A program made the position numbers and the translations under genes. A stretch of DNA of 64,000 bases, taken from positions 682,001 through 746,000 of the forward strand of contig CP084615.1 in the NCBI GenBank assembly GCA_025917655.1. Direction: 5' to 3'. The DNA comes from Chlorella sorokiniana (Eukaryota > Chlorophyta > Trebouxiophyceae > Chlorellales > Chlorellaceae). The notes under the pieces were generated by a model. The model did no database searches, was not told the DNA's origin, and worked only from the letters and a program-made list of their open reading frames with translations. Below, piece by piece: positions 1 through 11,376 of the stretch; positions within the stretch are counted from its first letter, which is position 1, and each line of letters begins with the position of its first letter.

Positions 1-645
1 AGCATCCTCCTGCCCGATGCCAACTGCAGTGTGTGCAGTAATTCATCGAGTCCTTCGTTCATCGTTCATTTAATGAAGTTCATTGTCCGAGGGCAAGCAG
101 GGTGGGGCTTGCCCAGTAAGAAACGGGCCCCCGTGCATGCAACTGCGCTGAACACCTGCTGTGCCCGCTGTCGCCCTCATGAGCCAGGCCCCCTCAACTC
201 GGAGTTTGAAGGCACTCTGACAAGAGCAGGCTTTCAATACCTTAAATCTAGTTCGTTCGCTTGACATGCACGCGCGACAGCCTCCCCCGACACGAGAAGC
301 GATATTGCAATCGACCTTGGTGCCTTCCTCTCGCACTCTAGACGTCGTATAACACCTATCTACTGTTAGTCATGTCGATACAGCCGGTTAAGGGGCATGT
401 AGAGGTGAATCCTATTGCAATGACTAAGTAGCCTCGAACGGCTGCTTGTCGGCCTCTCGCAAGTTTTCACAGCTTTTCAATCTATATTTTGGTGAATAAG
501 TGGTGATTCGGCCGGTTTTGAACCCATCTGTCCATCATATGGGCTTCCCTGTCACAAACCTTGCCAAACCCAACCTGGTTGGCTCGCAGGCACTCTACAT
601 GTCGCCGTGTCAATTGCAATCTGGTCATTGCAGCGATGTCGAAGG
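1..645. other. No gene recognised; upstream flank of the first gene
   Basis: This stretch is less GC-rich than the rest of the window and carries only short open frames with no recognisable domain. It probably holds the promoter and 5' leader of the gene that begins near 650, but no clear promoter element stands out. The true start of that gene is not resolved and could lie here. Confidence 0.4.
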
Positions 646-651
646 TGCTGA

Positions 652-1836
652 GGTGCTAGCCGCACTGCGGCGGGACGCCTGGCCCACCCGGGAGCAACGC
701 CGCCGCCACCCGCCTCCGAGGAGCAGCAGTTGGCCGCTAGTTGCGCAGCACGCCAGCCATGCACCAGCAGGCGCAGCTCGAACGCAACGTACGATGCTGA
801 AGGTGAGAATGACGCATTTACAGGGCAATCTGGGATTGCAGCCGTTGGCTGGTGGAGCAAGCCACGGGCCGACTTTTCCCAAACGCCCACCCCGGCGCAG
901 ATGCTGATCCTCGCCCCCGCAAGGTGCGGTTGCTGCCATCCACAAGCACTGGCTGCGGTGGGCTGCTGCCCCGCCGCACATACACATGGCGTGGTGTGAG
1001 CAGTCGTCGTGCGCAGAAGCAGCTGAGGCAGCTGGAGGCCGCAACTCAGCAGCAGCCGCAGCAGCCCTCAGCATCGCCTGCACAAAGCATGGACAGCGTC
1101 CAAAGCTTACAACAATTTGAGCGTGCACGGCGGCAGCGGCAGCAGCAGCAGCAGCCCTCGATGCTGCAGCAGGAAGGGCTGAGAGCAGCAAGCAGTGCTG
1201 CCGGTGGCAGCAAAGAGGGAGATCGAGCCTTTGCCGCGTTGACAACCTGGCTGCGGATGAACATACACAGTGTGAGTCCAGCGGCAGGTTTGCACTCTTT
1301 TCCACAAAACAGCAATCCAGTGTGATATCACTAGAAAGCAATCAACTGCAGCCGTTGGCTTTCTCTGATCTTCCATCCCTCGGATCCCTTCCCTGCTTTT
1401 GCAGTCCCGCACAGCCAAAAGGGTTGTTCCCTTTCTTGGCAACTACGATGGCACCAGTGGTCGGTGGACTTTCCGGCTAAACCCAGCCCTGGGCTGGAGC
1501 GACCTCAGCGCCGACACGCGGCAGCGGCTGCGCCACTTGCCCGCAGAGGCGCAGCAGGCGTTTGCCGCCAAGTACCCGGCGCGGCCGCTGCAGAGCTGGC
1601 GAGACAAGTCGCAAAAGTACAAGCCCCCTCACAGCAGCAAGGCGCATTTGGTGCTGCTGGAAGACTTGGTGCTCTCCTTGCATGCGGTCTACATGCAGCA
1701 CGAGGGCGGCAAGCGCACAGAGGCCAGCATTGTAGCGCCGAGCAGCAGTGGTGGGTCGACCAGCACTGCCGCTGTGGCCACTCCGACTGCTTGCGAGCTG
1801 GCAAGCTGCGGCACCAGCGTGTTGCGCCTCTCATGA
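652..1836 (+). CDS. Unknown protein, three exons visible, start unresolved
   Basis: I do not recognise the family. The coding parts are about 652-802, 901-1271 and 1405-1836, with introns 803-900 and 1272-1404. Both introns have gtgag-type donors and cag acceptors, and both junctions keep frame. The N-terminal part is low complexity: a Pro-rich stretch, then Arg/Lys-rich sequence, then Gln-rich sequence. The last exon is the most protein-like and reads LGNYDGTSGRWTFRLNP, followed by a helical, charged segment ending at the stop at 1834-1836. There is no membrane segment or catalytic motif. In-frame stops upstream of 652 mean the first exon or the start codon has been missed. It may be a lineage-specific nuclear protein, but that is a guess from composition only. 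Confidence 0.45.
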
Positions 1837-2224
1837 GCCGGTTTGATGTTTGATTTATGGCTTTTTGCGCTCAGAGGCAATCCCATGTCTTCCGGGTCAA
1901 CGCCAACAGGAGACCCTCAATCAGTCGACACTATTCAGCGATCGAAAGGGAGACGAGGTCTTGAAAGTCCCCGGAGACGCCCCAGCTGCGAGGAAACTGC
2001 AAAGCTCGACACTGTACCGCGGGCCTACTACAGTTGTTAGGCGCGACGTGCCAAACGAATTGCCGGTGGCGGATCGAGAGTCCAGTATCGTTTCAATTCG
2101 CTACTCTCTGTTCCGAAGTGTGTTGCAAGCGGGATAAGGCGCCCGCGTCCGCTGTGTGGCCTATTTCGGCTCCCCGGTAGCCATTGCAGCGTGAACGGTT
2201 TTATTGGACGTCCGCACCGGGGCA
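1837..2224. other. Intergenic stretch, nothing recognised
   Basis: Between the stop of the unknown gene and the start of the coiled-coil gene I see no conserved frame or repeat. It should hold the 3' end of the first and the promoter of the second. Confidence 0.4.
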
Positions 2225-5200
2225 ATGCGCTCCCTCAGGCAGCCCGCCGGCACTCCACTGCTGGCGCCGGGAGGCGCGCTGAGGCTGCCTACTCGCCGCT
2301 CCAGCAGCCGGCCTGCCATCCGAGCATCAGCATCGAAGGAGGAGACGCAGACTGGCGCCTTCCGCGGCTTTCTCAGCGCCCTGCTGCCCCCCTCCGAGAC
2401 CTCCCACAGCCACGGACTCCAAGCCTGCCCAGGTGCGGGTAGCGCAGAACGGGCTCGAATGCGTTTCTGATCATCCGAGCGCGCTGCCTGGCGCCTGTGC
2501 GGCCTACGCTTGTTGGCCGTTGTGCTCGGCGCCCGTCCTGTGGCCCTCAGTGTCCTGCGAAGCCAAACACTTGTCCGTGCATCTAAGCATCAATGCTTTG
2601 CAGCATCATACTCAATTGGACCTGCTTTTCAAAAGCCTTTTACTTGCTACCGCTTACAGGAAACCACCAGTGCCAAAGCGGAGGCTCTTCAGCCCCAGGT
2701 CAAGCCCAATCCCCAAGCTGTTGCGGACGCCCAGCCCAGCTCACCAGCTCCCCAGCAAAGGCAGCGGCAGATGACCCAGACAGCAGCAACGTGGTTCCTC
2801 TGAACGGCCTGGATGGCGGCACGGGCAAGAAGCGGCGGCGCAAGCGCGCCGAGCTGACCGCTCAAGATCAGTCGCAGTCGCAGGCGCAGCAGCGGCGACT
2901 GGAGCAGCTGCGTGCCGAGGTTGCAGCGCTGCAGGGCAAGCAGCAGCACCTGCACCAGCAGATGAGCCGCAAGGCGCAGGCAAGCGCCGCGTGTGCCGCT
3001 CCTTTGCCGCCTGCGGCACCGGCCCCCTTGCGACCGTGCGGCACTACAGCTCTTGCGTCGCGCCTCACTAAGTTTGGGGTGTATCGCGCGTGTATCCTTT
3101 CAATTGGCTTGCATGCCTGTGTGCAGGAGGCCCAGAATGTGCGGCAGCAGCTTGTGGCTCAGGAGGAGACGGCGGCGCAGCTGCGGCAGGCCAAGGAGGC
3201 GGCGGAGGCGGCCGCCCAGCAGATGCAGCGCCAGCTGGAAGAGGCGCGGGCGGCTGCTGCCGCCGCCCGCGAGCAGGCCAGCAAGGCATCAAAGCAGACC
3301 GACAGCATCCAGGCGTACAAGCGCCAGCTGACCGAGGTGCGGCGCGGCTGCCACCCTCCTCCCTCGTCCCCGCAGTTGCTGCTGCTGCGAAAGCGCATAT
3401 CAGCCGCGGCACCCCCCACACCTGTCCCTGCGTGCCTCGCCCCAACCGGCGTGTCGCGGTCTGTGGTTGCCCGCTGTGCAGGCCCAGGCGACCGCGGACG
3501 ACGCCACCGCTCAGCTGCAGGCCGCCCGCATGGAACGCGAGAGCCTCAAGGCGGAGGTGGGTGCATGCAGGGCGCCGCGCCTCTGTGACTCGCCTGCTTT
3601 GCCCTGCTCCCCCTTGCTCCAGGTCCCCTGGTTTTGCAGTATGGGTTTTCGATGATGAAATGGATGCACCCAAACATTGCACTGCATGCTCTCCTGCCCG
3701 CAGATCATCAATGCCGAGCGCGCCGCCAAGGCAGCCAAGCAGGCCGCAGATCAGGCCCGGCAGCAGGCGGCGGCAGTCGAGGCGGAGCTGCGCAAGCAGA
3801 AGGAGTCGGCGGCGAAGCTTCAGGCCCAGCTTGAGGAGGCTGGCAAGGAGCGTGCGGCGGTGGAGGGGCGGCTGGCGGCAGCTGAGCAGAAGGTGCGCCT
3901 GCGTTCGAACCGCCGGTCTGCTGCTTCGAGCTCTTCCGGGGCCCTCTTTCAGCTGCAGTGGCATGCACAGCTGCGCTTCTGGCGTCCCCTGGCGCTCGCC
4001 ATTCCCGCTCTGAGAGCAGCCAGACGGTGGCTTGCCTTGCTTGCAGGCTGCTGACCTGGATGCACAGCTGGCTGCCGCCGCCGAGGAGCGCGAGCGCCTG
4101 CAGCAGTACTCGGCCAAGCTGGCAGCTGAGGTGAGGCGCGGGCTGGCGCAGGCCGCCCAGGAGAGTGGCTCTGCTGGCCGCACTGACAGCGGCCGCTCCT
4201 GCCGCCCCACTGCCATCCCCATGACGTCGTCGCTGGTGCACCCGATTCCGCTCCTGCAGCTGAAGGGAGCTCAGGAGGCGCAGGAGGAGGCTGCGGGGCC
4301 CGAGGTCGCCGCCCGGCTCAAGGTTGCCCGCAAGGAGGCGGCCGCCGCCGAGGAGCTTCTCGAGGGCGAGCGACGTCGCTCCGGCGAGCTGAAGGCGGCC
4401 CGCGCCGCGGCGGAGGGCGACGCGGAGGCTGTGCGGCAGCAGCTGGCGGCGGCCAAGGATTCGTCCGCGGCGCTGGCGGCGGCCAAAGAGGCGGCGGAGG
4501 CGGCGGCCGCGCAGATGCGGCAGCAGCTGGAGGCGGCGCAGCAGCAGCTGGGCTCCACCAAGCAGCAGGCGGAGGACATTGCTGCCTACAAGGGCAAGCT
4601 GGAGAAGGCGCTGGCCGAGCTGGAGGCGGAGCGGCGCAGCGGCGAAGCGCTCAAGCAGGAGGTGCGTCTGTCTGAGCGGCTCCAGGCCGGGGCGGTGCTG
4701 GCTGGCTGGCTGGCAGGCTTGGCAACAGTGGTGGGCAGGCCGTGCTGCAGCAGCCGTCTGTGCATGCGCTTGCGCCTGAGTGCGGCAAGCTTTGCGTGAC
4801 GTGCATTGTTTTTAGCATTTGTGCACACACATACACACATTCTGCCTCTGCTCGCTGGCACCCTTGCCGCTGTGCAGGTCTCCAGCGCGGAGCGCGCCGC
4901 CGCCATCGCGGAGCAGCTGGCGGAGGAGGTGCGGGGCCAGCAGGCCAAGGTGGAGGAGGCGCTGGGCAAGCAGAAGGAGGCGGCGGCGGCGCTGCAGGCA
5001 GAGCTGGACAAGGCGAGGGCGGAGCGGGAAGAGGTGGAGGGCAAGCTGGGCGCGGCGGAGGGCAAGGTGAGCGGCTCACAGCAGCTTCCTTGCTGCGCGC
5101 TGGCATGGCTAGCACTGAAGCCATTGACCGAAGCGCCTGCGGGCACGTCGCTTTGCTTGGAGGGTGTGAGGCCTGCGTGTGGTGCGATGCATGCAGCGCC

Positions 5201-8200
5201 TGATCCCCTGGGCTGCTTGCTGGCTGCCGCACATGCAGGCCGCTTCCTTGGAGCGGGAGCTTGCAACAGCAGCAGAGGAGATGGAGAAGCTGCAGCAGCG
5301 CGCCGCCCAGCTGGAGGCAGAGGTGTGCGATGGGGTTGGGCGGAGGGCGGAGGGCTCTGCTTCCTGCTGCCCCGCCTGCTTGCCCGCCTGCTGTTACGCC
5401 CTGGCGCCTCTTTGCTGTCGGCTGTGTTCTGGAGGATGTGCGAACTGCGCTGCCGCGCTCCTCCCGCCTGTCGTTCTGCCGGGGCTGGCCGCCTTTGGCT
5501 GCCGGTTTGCCGCCCAAAAGGCAGCATACAGTTTTTTGGGGGCAGCTTGTGGGGTGTGGCGCACGAGGACATCATTCACACCTGCGCTGCTGCTGGCCCC
5601 CTTCCCCCTGCAGCTGCGGTCTGCCCAGGAGCGGGAGGCCGGCATGGAGGAGGAGGACGTGGCGCTTGCGCTGCAGCTGGATGAGGCCCAGCGCGAGGCC
5701 AGCTCCGCAGCGGCGCTGGTGGAGGCGGAGCGACAGAAGATGAGGGCCCTGGAGAAGGCCAAGGCACTGGCGGCGCAGGTGGGTGGGTGGGTGGGGCGGT
5801 GGGCGTGGGTGGTGTGAGGGTGATGGTGGGGGTGAAGAAGAGGGGGGGGGGGGGGGGGGGAATGTTGGCACCTCATGGCGAAGATTGGAGAGGGGGCTTC
5901 TCGGCCGCTTCCCTCAACAGCTGCCCCCAAGGCAGCAGCCGCAGCGTCCGTGAAGGAGGCGGCAGCGGGTGCTAGGCGTGTGGGTCCCCGCCAGCAAAAT
6001 TTGGCCCCAGCGCGGTTGCTTGCGGCTGCTGTGTCGCCCTCCCTCCCTGTCCGTTTCCACACTGCTCCCCGCCCCTCTCATCCCCTGGTCGACGTCCTTT
6101 CCACGTGCGCCGCTGCTGGGGATCAGCGAGCCCCAAGCATTCTGCGATAGACGGCGCTGCTCCCGCCGCGCTTTCCTCCCCCGCAGGAGGCCCGCGACCT
6201 GGCGGTGGAGCAGCGCCACCTCACCATGGAGGTGGAGGCGGTGCGCCTGGCGCAGCGCGAGGAGCACCAGCTGCGCGTGGCGGCCGAGGCGGAGCTGCAG
6301 CACAGCCGCAAGCAGGTGCAGGCGCTGACGGGGAGCTGCTGGACGCACAGGTGGGCTGCTGCTGCTGCCTATAGGCTTGGGGAGGTGATGGGGGACAAGT
6401 GTTGTTGTTTGGTGTTGGGTAGATGGCTGGCTGGGCGTCGGGAGGGTGGGTGAGTGGGTGGGTGGGTAACAAGCGCATGCTCTCAGCGCGGCTGAATGAT
6501 TGGCGGGCCGCGTGTAGGAGTTGGTTTGGGCAAGGGAGATGTGGTTGTGGGGGCACGCGCAGTGCCTGGCCCGGCAACGGCCGGAGCACGGTGCCTGGTG
6601 CGGTCGGTGCGGCCACGTGCCCCGCGCCTGGGACGCTCCCTGGCCCTCGCCCCCTCACGCTCCCCCTGGTTGGTTGTCCCGCTGCGTGCCGCAGGAAGCT
6701 GCCGACCAGCTGCTGCAGCAGCTGGAGGAGGACCTGCAGGCCTACATGAGCGGCGCCTGGGAGGGCGGGGAGGAGGGCGCCAGCGACGACGAGGACGGCG
6801 GCATCGCGCGCGCCGCCGCCTCGGCCCAGCTCGTGGCGGCCATGTCGTCCGCGGCTGCGGAGGAGGCGCAGCTGGCGGCACAGGCGCGGGAGCTGGCCGA
6901 GCGGCTGGCCGCCGCGCAGCGCGAGTCCGCGGCGGCGCAGGCGCAGGCGGCGGCGGCCCAGGGGCGCATCGCGGTGCTGGAGAAGGCCTGGGCCACGGCG
7001 CTGGAGGAGTCCAAGCAGCTGCAGAGCATGGTCGGGCGCCAGGCGGCGCTGCAGGAGGCGCTGGCTCAGTCGCACGACGACACGGAGCAGCTGCAGGCGG
7101 CGCGCTGGCGCAGTCGCTGGCCGAGGCCAAGAAGCTGGCCTCCTCGCTCAGCGAGTCGCAGGAGGAGGCGGGCACGCTGGCGGCGCAGCTGGCAGAGGCG
7201 CGGGGCGAGGCGGCCGAGGCGCAGCAGGCGGCCGCCGCCGCTCGCGGCCGCATCGCGGTGCTGGAAAAGGCTTGGGCGGCGGCGCTGGAGGTGCGTGCCT
7301 GCGGCGGACTGCCCTGCGGGCTGGACCCCTTGCTGCCTCGCCTTTCCTCCCACACGCGCAGCATGCTCGGTCCTTTTTCCGTCGTCATGTTTGCCCCATC
7401 TGCGCACCCCTTGCCTCAACCCCCCGTCTGTGTCCGCCCTCGCCAAGAACCTCCTGGTGCTTTTGGGTCTACCCTTGGCCAGGGGGATCCGCCCTGCGGC
7501 TCACCGTTGCCTTGCTTTTCGTGTGGCTGCCGCCCGACTCGTGCCCCGCAGGACGCCAAGGAGCTGGAGCTGGTGCGCGGCCAGAAGCAGAAGGTGGAGG
7601 CGAAGCTGGAGCAGAGCCGAGCGGAGGCCTCCGGCCTGGCCGCGCAGCTGGCCGAGGCGCGCAAGGACGCCGCTGCGGCGGCCGCCGCGCGCGAGCACGC
7701 CGCCGCCGAGCAGCAGCGCTCCGCAGAGCTGGAGGCGGCGCTGAGCGCGGCGCAGCGCGAGCAGCGCCAGCTGGTGTCGCAGGCCGACGCGCTGGCGGCG
7801 GCGCTGGACGAGGCGAGGCGGGATGCGTCCGCCGCTCGCGCCGCCGCCACCGCCGCCGCCAGCGAGCACGCCCGGTCCAGCGAGCTGGAGGCGGAGGCGT
7901 CCGACATGGCCGCCAGGCTGGCGTCTGAGCTGGACAGTGCGCGCCGCGAGGCTAACGCGGCGCGCCGCGCCAGCGAGGAGGTCGCGCGCCAGCAGCGCCG
8001 CTCGTCCGAGCTGGAGGAGGCGCTGGTGGCGGCGCGGCGGGAGGCGCAGGCGCTCAGCGTCCGCGCCGACAGGCTGGCCCGCCAGGCGGAGGAGGCGCAG
8101 CAGGAGGCCGCCGCCGCGCAGGCCGCGCAGGAGGCAGCCGCCGCGCAGCACGCGCGCCTGGCTGAGTTGGAGGCGGAGGCGTCTGACATGGCGGCCCAGC

Positions 8201-9168
8201 TGGCGGGCCAGCTGGTGGAGGCGCGGCGGGAGGCTGACCTGGCGCGCGCCGCCATGGAGCAGGCGGCGCAGGAGCAGCGGCGCGCGGACGAGCTGGAGGC
8301 TGAGCTGGCGTCGGTGCGCACCAGCGCGGCGCTGGAGCAGCGCCAGCTCAGCGAGCTGGCGGCGCAGCTGGAGGAGACGCGGCGCGAGGCGGCCGCCGCA
8401 CGCAGCCAGGCGGACGCCACCTCCTGGCGCAACGCGCTGCTGGAGAAGGCTTGGACGGCGTCGCTGGAGGTGGGCTGATCGGCGGCCAGCTGCCTCCAGC
8501 TTGCCCTTCTTAGCGCACCCGCCCTGTCGCCTCGTCGCCGCCCTTGCCTCGCCCTCGCTGCCCCTCAGTTGGCCCTCCCCCGGCCGCCTCCCACCCCTCG
8601 CCTGGCCTCTTTCTAACCCCAGCATCCAGCCCGGCGGCCGCGCTGCGACCCGCTTCGCACTTGGCTCGAGTGTGTGCAGCATCATCGCCCCGCTCCCTCC
8701 CTCACGCCCGCCCAACCCCATCCCCTTGCCCCCACCCCCAACAGGACAACAAGATGCTGCAGCTGAAGAAGCGCAGCCTGGAGTCGGCGCTGGCGGAGAG
8801 CCAGCGGGAGGTGACGGCCCTGCAGGCGCAGCTGGACCGCGCCGCAGCGCTGCAGGCGGAGCTGGAGGCAGCCCAGAACGAGGCCAGCGCGGCCAAGCGG
8901 CACGCGTCGTCGGCGCGGGCGCGCATCGCGCTGCTGGAGAAGGCCTGGGCCAACGCGCTGGAGGTGCGCTGCTGCCCGTGTTGCCCGCCGCGCTGGCTGC
9001 TGCGTGCGGGAAGGAGGCTTGCGTGCTGCACGCGCGCCCAGCCTGCGGTGCCACTCTGCGCCCTGCAGCATGCCCGGGTTGGCTGTTGCTCACGCCTTTG
9101 TCGCTGCCCGGCTCCCTGGTGCCCCGCAGGATGCTCGCCAGCTGAAGACTGTGGGTGCTCGGCGGTGA
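2225..9168 (+). CDS. Large coiled-coil protein with plastid-like N-terminal leader, 15 exons
   Basis: The first exon (2225-2432) starts at MRSLRQPAGTPLL and is rich in Ser, Arg and Ala with few acids, like a chloroplast transit peptide (RPAIRASAS). Exon 2 (2660-2979) has a basic GKKRRRKR patch. Exons 3-15 (3127-3336, 3482-3556, 3704-3892, 4048-4132, about 4261-4661, 4879-5067, 5239-5322, 5614-5778, 6187-6350, 6695-7290, 7552-8469, 8745-8963, 9130-9168) encode almost unbroken Ala/Glu/Gln/Arg heptads, some 1,290 residues in total. Nearly all junctions are phase 0. Several exons end in a copy of IAVLEKAWATALE, which suggests exon duplication. Two exons have lengths of 3n-1 (near 6330 and 7100), so a base seems missing in each. 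The intron after exon 2 is GC-AG. By architecture it could be a plastid filament or MFP1-like scaffold, but coiled coils do not identify a family. Confidence 0.7.
2980..3126 (+). other. GC-AG intron in the coiled-coil gene
   Basis: The donor is GCGCAG|GCAAGC, a strong GC donor, and the acceptor is GTGCAG|GAGG. Both borders are phase 0 and the coiled-coil heptads continue across the join. Confidence 0.7.
5842..5860. repeat. Poly-G run of 19 in an intron
   Basis: An uninterrupted G run lies in the intron after the tenth exon of the coiled-coil gene, flanked by ggtgggtggg sequence. Its length is likely to be unreliable in sequencing. Confidence 0.85.
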
Positions 9169-10002
9169 GCGGCGGCCTGCTGGGCCCTGCCTCTGCCACG
9201 CGGGCGCCCTGGAAAGCCGCCGTCCTTTCCTTTCCTCCCAGTTGTACCTTGGGAGCGGCAGTCAGATCGGGCTGGTCCCGGCAGTGCTGCACAGCGGCAC
9301 CCTTTAATTCACACTCACTCGGCTTCTTTCCGTTGCTGCAAATTTTCTGTCGGTTGTCGGCAGCAGCGGCTCGAGCGGCCCTCTGGCCGCCAGTGTTGCC
9401 CATTCTAGCATTGACTGGAGCATGCGTCGCCCCTTTTGATGTTTTTGGATCCCCTCAGGCCGCGCTGCAGCTCCCAACTCACAGCCTGGCACTTGGCGCC
9501 TCGCTGTGCCCTTTTTTGGCATTTTGGTGCCCTAATGCCTGTGACTCGCTTACGCACACGCCCCGCGCGCCATCGCGCTCAAGAGAGCCCAGCAGTTTTG
9601 GTGCATGCGCCTCGGGCGGGGCTCCAGCAACCAATCATGCCAGCCGATATTAACTCGCACCCTCCCATCACCCTTCCACTCCCCCGGGGCCCAGATACGT
9701 ACGTAGCGTTTCAGGCCTGCTCAGCAGCTTGACCTGTACCAACAGTTGTTTTGCATGTTTGTTCGACCCTCGCTCCCTTGCCGCACCCCTTTGCTGAAGC
9801 CGATCTGAACGCCGTTGCACTGCTGCCACCCCAATCAGCATTCACCATCTCACACTGCATCTTTGATCTGCATTTCATGGTTGCCGGCTGTGAGTTACGC
9901 TCTTTCAGTAACACACACATCACCGCGACACACTTCAAAGGCCGCACGGGAAGGGAGGGCCACAGGACCCAGGGGATTGAGGCCCCATGTACTGTCAGCC
10001 CC
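9169..10002. other. Convergent 3' region, no gene recognised
   Basis: The stretch lies between the ends of the coiled-coil gene (+) and the PsbP-domain gene (-). Open frames here are short and lack domains. It probably holds the two 3' untranslated regions. Confidence 0.4.
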
Positions 10003-11147
10003 TCACGACTTGTACCGCAGGCGGAAGCTGGCGGCCGCCTCGCGCAGCGCGGGCGCCGCGGCCTCCCACTCGCTGCCGGGCGCGCTGGCCGCCAGCACGT
10101 AGAGCCGCCCGAGCTGCGCCGCCGCCGCCAGCCGCACGTGCGTCTGCTCCTCGTCCGGCAGCACCAGCTCGTAGTTGTAGTAGCTGACGGGGTCGCGCTC
10201 AATCAGGCCCAGCACGGTGCCCGTGTCCCGGGCCGGCTGCGGCACCGCCGTCACCGACGCAGACGCCACCACCGCCCCCGGGGCACCAGGAACTTGGCCA
10301 CCTGCCGCGGGTCACCCAGCTGAGAGATGTCTGCGGGAGCAGGGTCGGGGGGTTGAGGTCCCGAGGGAAGGGAAGGTGGGAGGCAGGAGGTACGAGCTGC
10401 AGCCGAGCTGACCGACAAACGGCGGCAGCCTCGCTGCACCCACTAACTGCAGCCCGGGGCCAGCCGGCGCGCGATGCATGCAGCTCGGCAGCCCCCGCCC
10501 CCCAGCGCCAACCCGCTTGCCTGTGACCTGGAACAGCGTGCGCTTGTAGGAGGTGGCCTGGCGGGAAACCACGTTGATGCGCCGCCGCTGCGCGCCGTCC
10601 CGCACCTCAGCCTTGAGCGGGTTCTCGCTCACCTGGTCTGTGGGGCGGCACGGCAGGGGGGTGCGGTGGCAAGGCCAGGCAGCAGGCATGGCTTGGGATG
10701 ATTATACGCCCGCAACCCACGAAGAAGGCACTGTTGGGGGGTCACAAACAAGCGTTGCTGTGGCTCCTGCCTGCTGGTTGCTGGCTTACCAACGCCGACG
10801 CGCTTCGGCGGCGCAGCGTACGAGACGTCGGCCTCCTTGAAGCCCGGCGGGTAGCTGAAGCTGAAGTAGCGATCCACCCACAGCGGCCAGCTGGCGACGT
10901 CAAGCGCTGGCGGCGGCGCTGCCGGCTGCACCTCCAGAGCGCCTGCCGATGCCTCCTCTGCTGCGACGGGGCGCGCCGCAAGCACCGCTGCAGGGAGGAG
11001 CAGCGCCGTGCCCAGAGCGTTGCGTCGGGTGCAAGCGATGCATTGTGATGCCCGTTGATCGGCAGCCCCGTGCTGGGCCCGGCAAACTAGCTGCGAGGTG
11101 CGCTGCTGCGGCCGGCAAGTGCTCGGGTGTGTGAGCGTGGCGCTCAT
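10003..11147 (-). CDS. PsbP-domain thylakoid lumen protein
   Basis: PsbP-family proteins are lumenal extrinsic proteins that bind or help assemble photosystems. Exon 1 (11147-10790) starts with a Ser/Thr/Arg-rich plastid transit region. A second signal follows: RRNALGTALLLPAAV and PVAAEEA, a twin-arginine-type lumenal leader with an AxA-like cleavage site. The mature part opens with the PsbP hallmark YFSFSYPPGFKEAD. Exon 2 (10637-10521) reads into DISQLGDPRQVAKF across a GC-AG intron, the only junction that keeps phase. Exon 3 (10330-10003) ends YELVLPDEEQTHVRLAA and SFRLRYKS, typical of the C-terminal half. After AKFLVP the frame slips by one base at a C/G run near 10277. The start is the Met before the transit peptide; an upstream in-frame Met at 11228 is less likely. 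It is one of the PPD group rather than clearly PsbP itself. It is divergent from RPAP3, 230 bp away. Confidence 0.85.
10331..10520 (-). other. GC-AG intron
   Basis: On the minus strand the donor is ACAG|GCAAGC and the acceptor is gcag. The nearby GT donor gives the wrong phase, while the GC donor joins VT to DISQLGDP, which fits the PsbP family. Confidence 0.65.
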
Positions 11148-11376
11148 CGGGGCGTTTAAGGAAATCGTACAAGACGTATGCGAATGGATATAAATGCAGG
11201 TTGGAGATAGGTTTATGGGCAACATCATAAAGATCAGCCAGTCTGCAACGCTGCGCTGGCGTCAAGCTGTCCTGTCAATTGACGGCGTTGTCCGCCTCAC
11301 TGCATATTTATCTGGCGGTTGCAGCAGATCCTGATCGAATTGCCCACGTGAGGGACTGGAGTCCCCCATCGGCGCG
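11148..11376. promoter_or_regulatory. Shared promoter region between divergent PsbP-domain and RPAP3 genes
   Basis: About 230 bp separate two divergent start codons, so both promoters must lie here. It is relatively AT-rich compared with the flanking coding sequence. No defined element is recognised. Confidence 0.4.

Noticed and set aside
31-264. Short open frame at the window start
   Set aside because: No domain, no splice support and composition unlike the supported genes.
7501-9093. Minus-strand 530-codon open frame over the coiled-coil gene
   Set aside because: It is the antisense shadow of repeated Ala/Glu/Gln codons; no homology-like features.
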